Positions 36,530-64,000 of a DNA stretch of 64,000 bases are shown here, one piece after another (position 1 is the first letter of the stretch; every line of letters starts with the position of its first letter). The stretch is from the NCBI RefSeq assembly GCF_018143015.1, contig NC_054755.1, forward strand, positions 8,239,124 to 8,303,123. Reading direction: 5' to 3'. The DNA comes from Lytechinus variegatus. Lineage: Eukaryota; Echinodermata; Echinoidea; Temnopleuroida; Toxopneustidae. The notes beneath the pieces are model-generated. The model did no database searches and had not been told where the DNA came from. It saw nothing but the letters and a program-made list of their open reading frames with translations. The translations under genes were made by a program, and so were the position numbers.

Positions 36530-36985
36530 ATATAAGAGTCCCGAAAGACCAAGAAACTTACTGGATCTTCCAATGGTCTCTGCGGTCTTACGCGATTCTG
36601 AGCACGTTTTTAGGCAGTCTTTCAGGAAGATTTCAATAGTGGTCTCTGCTTTGTCTTTCGACGGTCCCTCAAACTTTTTTGGAGAGAGATCACTGAAAGA
36701 CTCATCTGAGATCTTGAAAGATCACTGAAAAGACCAGCAAAAGTCCATGGAAAGATTACCATAAGATCGTTTGTTGCACAAAAGATCTCTGAAAAACTAA
36801 TGAAATGCTATTGAAAGACCATTGAAATACCACTGTAGGACTAGTCTAAGTTCAGCAAAACAAGAAGTATCAATCAGTCTTAAAGTCTTTAAAGGGGTTT
36901 TTCTAAGATCACATGAGATCACTAATAACAGTGATCTTGGAGACTGCTGAAAGACCTTGCCAATTTGCATCCTTTCAGTGTTCTT
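36530..36985. repeat. Region of degenerate GAAAGACCA / AAGATCA repeats
   Basis: Many short variants of GAAAGACCANTGAAAG and AGATCACTGAAAGA occur over about 450 bp, in both orientations near the edges. It may be the inside of an old palindromic element. Confidence 0.4.
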
Positions 36986-38099
36986 CTATTGATCTTCACT
37001 TTTGTGAACTTGGGGGGGGGGCTAAGGAGTGAGATTAATCCAATAAATCTAACTATGGAAAGCTAAAAGCACCATATTTCTTTTTCTAAGAAGATCACGC
37101 TGACAGAACCAAAGAATGACCGTGCACAATCATTTGGCATATTTACAGGACATGATACCATTACAAAATTAGCTAAAAGGTCATTATTAGTCATTAAATG
37201 TTTGTTCAAGATGCCAACACTTATAAATACCAATGATAATAAATTATCAAGACAAAATAAACTGACATTAAAAATAACATTTACATCTACATCCATTTAT
37301 TCAGGAATGGCAGAGTAAGATGAAACATGGAATCCATTCAGCATCCATTCAGCCAGTGTATAGATAATGGTACATAAGTTTGGAAAATTAGTTTTTCGTA
37401 GACTCTTCTCTACCTTTTATTTCATATGTACTTAACCTGATTATATTATCATGTTGACTTCTGAATTCTCTAATTCCCCATAGGCTTTCTACATGTCTTT
37501 CCAGTTCTAAAAGGTAACGAGCTTTCAAATTAGAGAATTCCGTAGTCTACAGTTTACATGTACCTTGAATGGTGAATACAGACTCATATATTATCTTTGG
37601 TTTGTCTACGCAAGGTAACTGAAAAATAAATAAATTATTACTAGTTGTTGACTTTATTACTACATGTGTAGATTGCTTTTTTTTCACATATTTTGAAGCC
37701 TTTACGCTTATCCTGTTTTAATTACCCGTTTATGTTTGTCCAATTTTCAACACCTTAGGGACTATTTTTATATACCAAGTAAATTCTATCCATATCAATC
37801 AGATTTTGAATCTGATCTTTCTCTGATAAGAAGTGTTCTAATGTAGTGAAATCTTTCATTTTCTCCAACAATGGAGTCAAACTTTGAAAATGAAAAGAGT
37901 TATCAAAATTCAAAATAAGCTTTAGTCAACACTAAGAATACTGTGAATTGAAATCTGGAATCTATCCATTTTTTTTTAGTAATCAGGTTTACATTAATAG
38001 ATATGTGAAATTACTTTTCCAAATTGACAAGGCATGAGAATATAGTTTTCTGAATACTGGCTGAGCTACATGTATTTAGTTAATTAAAATACTTGCATC

Positions 38100-38430
38100 A
38101 AAGATATCTTTGGTAAATACAGTACATTTACGAGAGCGCTGTTATGCTGAAGCCCACGCCTACAATTTTCTTTTTGGTCTGGATCTATTTGTCTTAAAAT
38201 TCTACTTTTTATATCTATGTTTTACCATTATAGTCTTATCACGTGTGTGAAGTAGACTCTAGTCTTGGAGTTGGTGATGTTTCTTATATGATGTAGAATT
38301 TGTGTAAATTGAGCTTTTTTATTTGATGTTGAATGTATTTTAATGTAAATGTTTGTAAACGATTATGCGATTCGGCTTTTAAGCCGCTATAGATACCCTT
38401 GTTGTAATAAACCGTTTTAAATAACTAATA
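38100..38430 (+). mobile_element. Possible LINE 3' UTR remnant
   Basis: CGGCTTTTAAGCCG (38374-38387, a perfect palindrome) followed by CTATAGATACCCTTGTTGTA and AATAAACC resembles the stem-loop 3' end of some non-LTR elements. No coding remnant is visible. Confidence 0.3.
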
Positions 38431-39119
38431 ATACTACAATAATAATACATGTATGCAACATTTATATACTACTTCATATAAACTGCTGCATATTACTCTG
38501 GTTTCACCATGATTGAGGGTGCAAGCATAAAAAGAAGTAACAGTGTATGTCATACAGGGTACCTATTTAATCAACCAGGGTATAGAATGGGATACATAAT
38601 CATTTCTACTACAAGAACAAAGTCTTGATTAATGTCTTCTTTAAAAGTATGGGATGAGAACGATGTCCGTAAAAAATGGATAACAAGCATGAGAAGGGTG
38701 TACATCATATTCTTAAATGAAAATAATCTGCTTGTACCTTACCAATGCACAATGTCAAAGTGGATTCATGATAAAAACACCTTTGGCAAGAATAAATATT
38801 TTCAGTCCCTGCAAAGATAAACATTTCATTGTACACTGCATATAAAACAAGGCAAGGAGAGCAGTCAATATACATGTAAGAAGCAAGGTCAGTTTCTTCC
38901 CCCCAAAAAAAGTTTTTTAAATTCACATTTTTCTAAGTAAGTCGCATACATAGTTTGAAGTAAACTAAATGATATAATTGGCTAATATTATTGTTAAACA
39001 TATCTTGCCCTTAACGGAAAATCTATTAGAGGTAATAAATTCACAATGCTTCCTAGATTTCTCAACATAAATAGATCCATGACTTACGAAAGCCTCAAAT
39101 GAAGATAACATTTTTTTTT

Positions 39120-39767
39120 GCTCAGTGACATTTGACCTCAGGTCAGACATATCACATAGACAGCCTTGGTGGTGACAGAGATCAAAGGTCAGCTCTAGAG
39201 AATTCTTTTTTTTTTTTCATCCTCTTTTCTCATCATTTGCATGAGACACCCATGCTCACAAATTTCTGTGATGAACAGACACAGAATGCTGAGGATTTTT
39301 TTTTTTATCTTTTAACCTCATTTACCAATTCTCCAATTTGACAATGACCCTTGCTATTAAAGATCAATATCAAATGAATGATAATATATAGAAACACTCA
39401 AACTCCCATCACCAATTATCTGTGACCTTGATGAATAATGACCTTTGACACTCAATGGCCTTTGACATTCCAATAGGATGGAACCTAATGATTCACAGCA
39501 GATTCTTCAAATGAGAAACTGCTTGAAGTTGAATCTGGTCCCTCTAATACATAATCAGAAAGACTGATTATATTTATTTCATGCGACCCTGTGATAACTT
39601 AACCTTGTAACCTATAACCTTTGACCTCCAAATCAGCTGCATACATCACACTTAAGCATCTGCAGGACTTCTTTCCCACAAGCAAACTACCCTGATCTTC
39701 TCTTTCCATTGCCAATTACCTTGGTGACCTCTTGCGATGACTCCATGACGACTTCACCGTTGACCTT
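39120..39767. promoter_or_regulatory. 3' flank of ABCC gene with clustered AGGTCA-type half-sites
   Basis: It contains TGACCTCAGGTCA (39133-39145, an everted pair with 1-nt spacer), AAAGGTCA (39184), TGACCTTTGACA (39439), AACCTTTGACCT (39617) and TTGACCTTT (39760). It lies just downstream of the ABCC stop codon and probably overlaps its 3' UTR. AATAAA on the minus strand at 39573-39578 is a possible polyadenylation signal. Nuclear-receptor binding is inference. Confidence 0.3.

Positions 39768-64000
<24,233 letters not shown>

Overview
The window is a low-gene-density, AT-leaning animal nuclear locus. It shows spliced genes with canonical GT/AG junctions, tRNA-derived SINEs, LINE remnants, many foldback/MITE elements and abundant microsatellites. 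The SINE family (head with a GGTTCGAATCC B box, body with a conserved 'CACCTGGGTCGAGTGCAGCACAA'-like core) and the Methuselah-like receptors point to a marine deuterostome, most likely an echinoderm such as a sea urchin. That is inference; no species can be fixed from the sequence alone.

Layout. 1-6.0 kb: no host gene seen; two TIR elements, two SINEs and a decayed LINE on the minus strand. 6.1-11.3 kb and 13.6-21.8 kb: two tandem paralogous genes (+), each with an upstream conserved block that may be a 5' UTR exon and three coding exons, encoding Methuselah-like family B GPCRs of 664 and 655 aa. 25.7-26.7 kb: a single coding exon (+) for a type I membrane protein with two Ig-like regions. 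26.7-39.7 kb: intergenic, filled with repeats. 39.8-64.0 kb: 22 coding exons (-) of an ABCC4/MRP4-like ABC exporter; its 5' end lies beyond the right edge. The 22 exons join in frame through every phase to give 1274 codons plus stop, with both nucleotide-binding domains carrying complete Walker A, signature, Walker B and H-loop motifs.

The most unusual signal is in the ABCC gene. At least seven of its exons have an exon-intron junction that was locally tandem-duplicated: the last piece of intron, the splice acceptor and the first part of the exon recur two to twelve times, with regular spacing (about 46, 75, 110, 133 or 180-190 bp depending on the exon), immediately upstream of the real acceptor. 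At the first exon seen, the donor side is copied downstream. Many copies still have an AG (or GT) at the right place, so the gene carries arrays of decoy splice sites. One copy, upstream of the last exon, keeps acceptor and phase and would encode a different 19-residue C-terminus. The same duplication habit is seen inside a coding exon, where the linker between TMD1 and NBD1 carries a doubled charged repeat.

A second theme is mobile-element structure: several unrelated long-TIR nonautonomous elements whose ends begin next to TTAA, a roughly 1 kb mariner-like element, nested insertions, and a MITE built from short TTCGTCTA-type repeats. No LTR element, virus-derived gene or CRISPR array was recognised.
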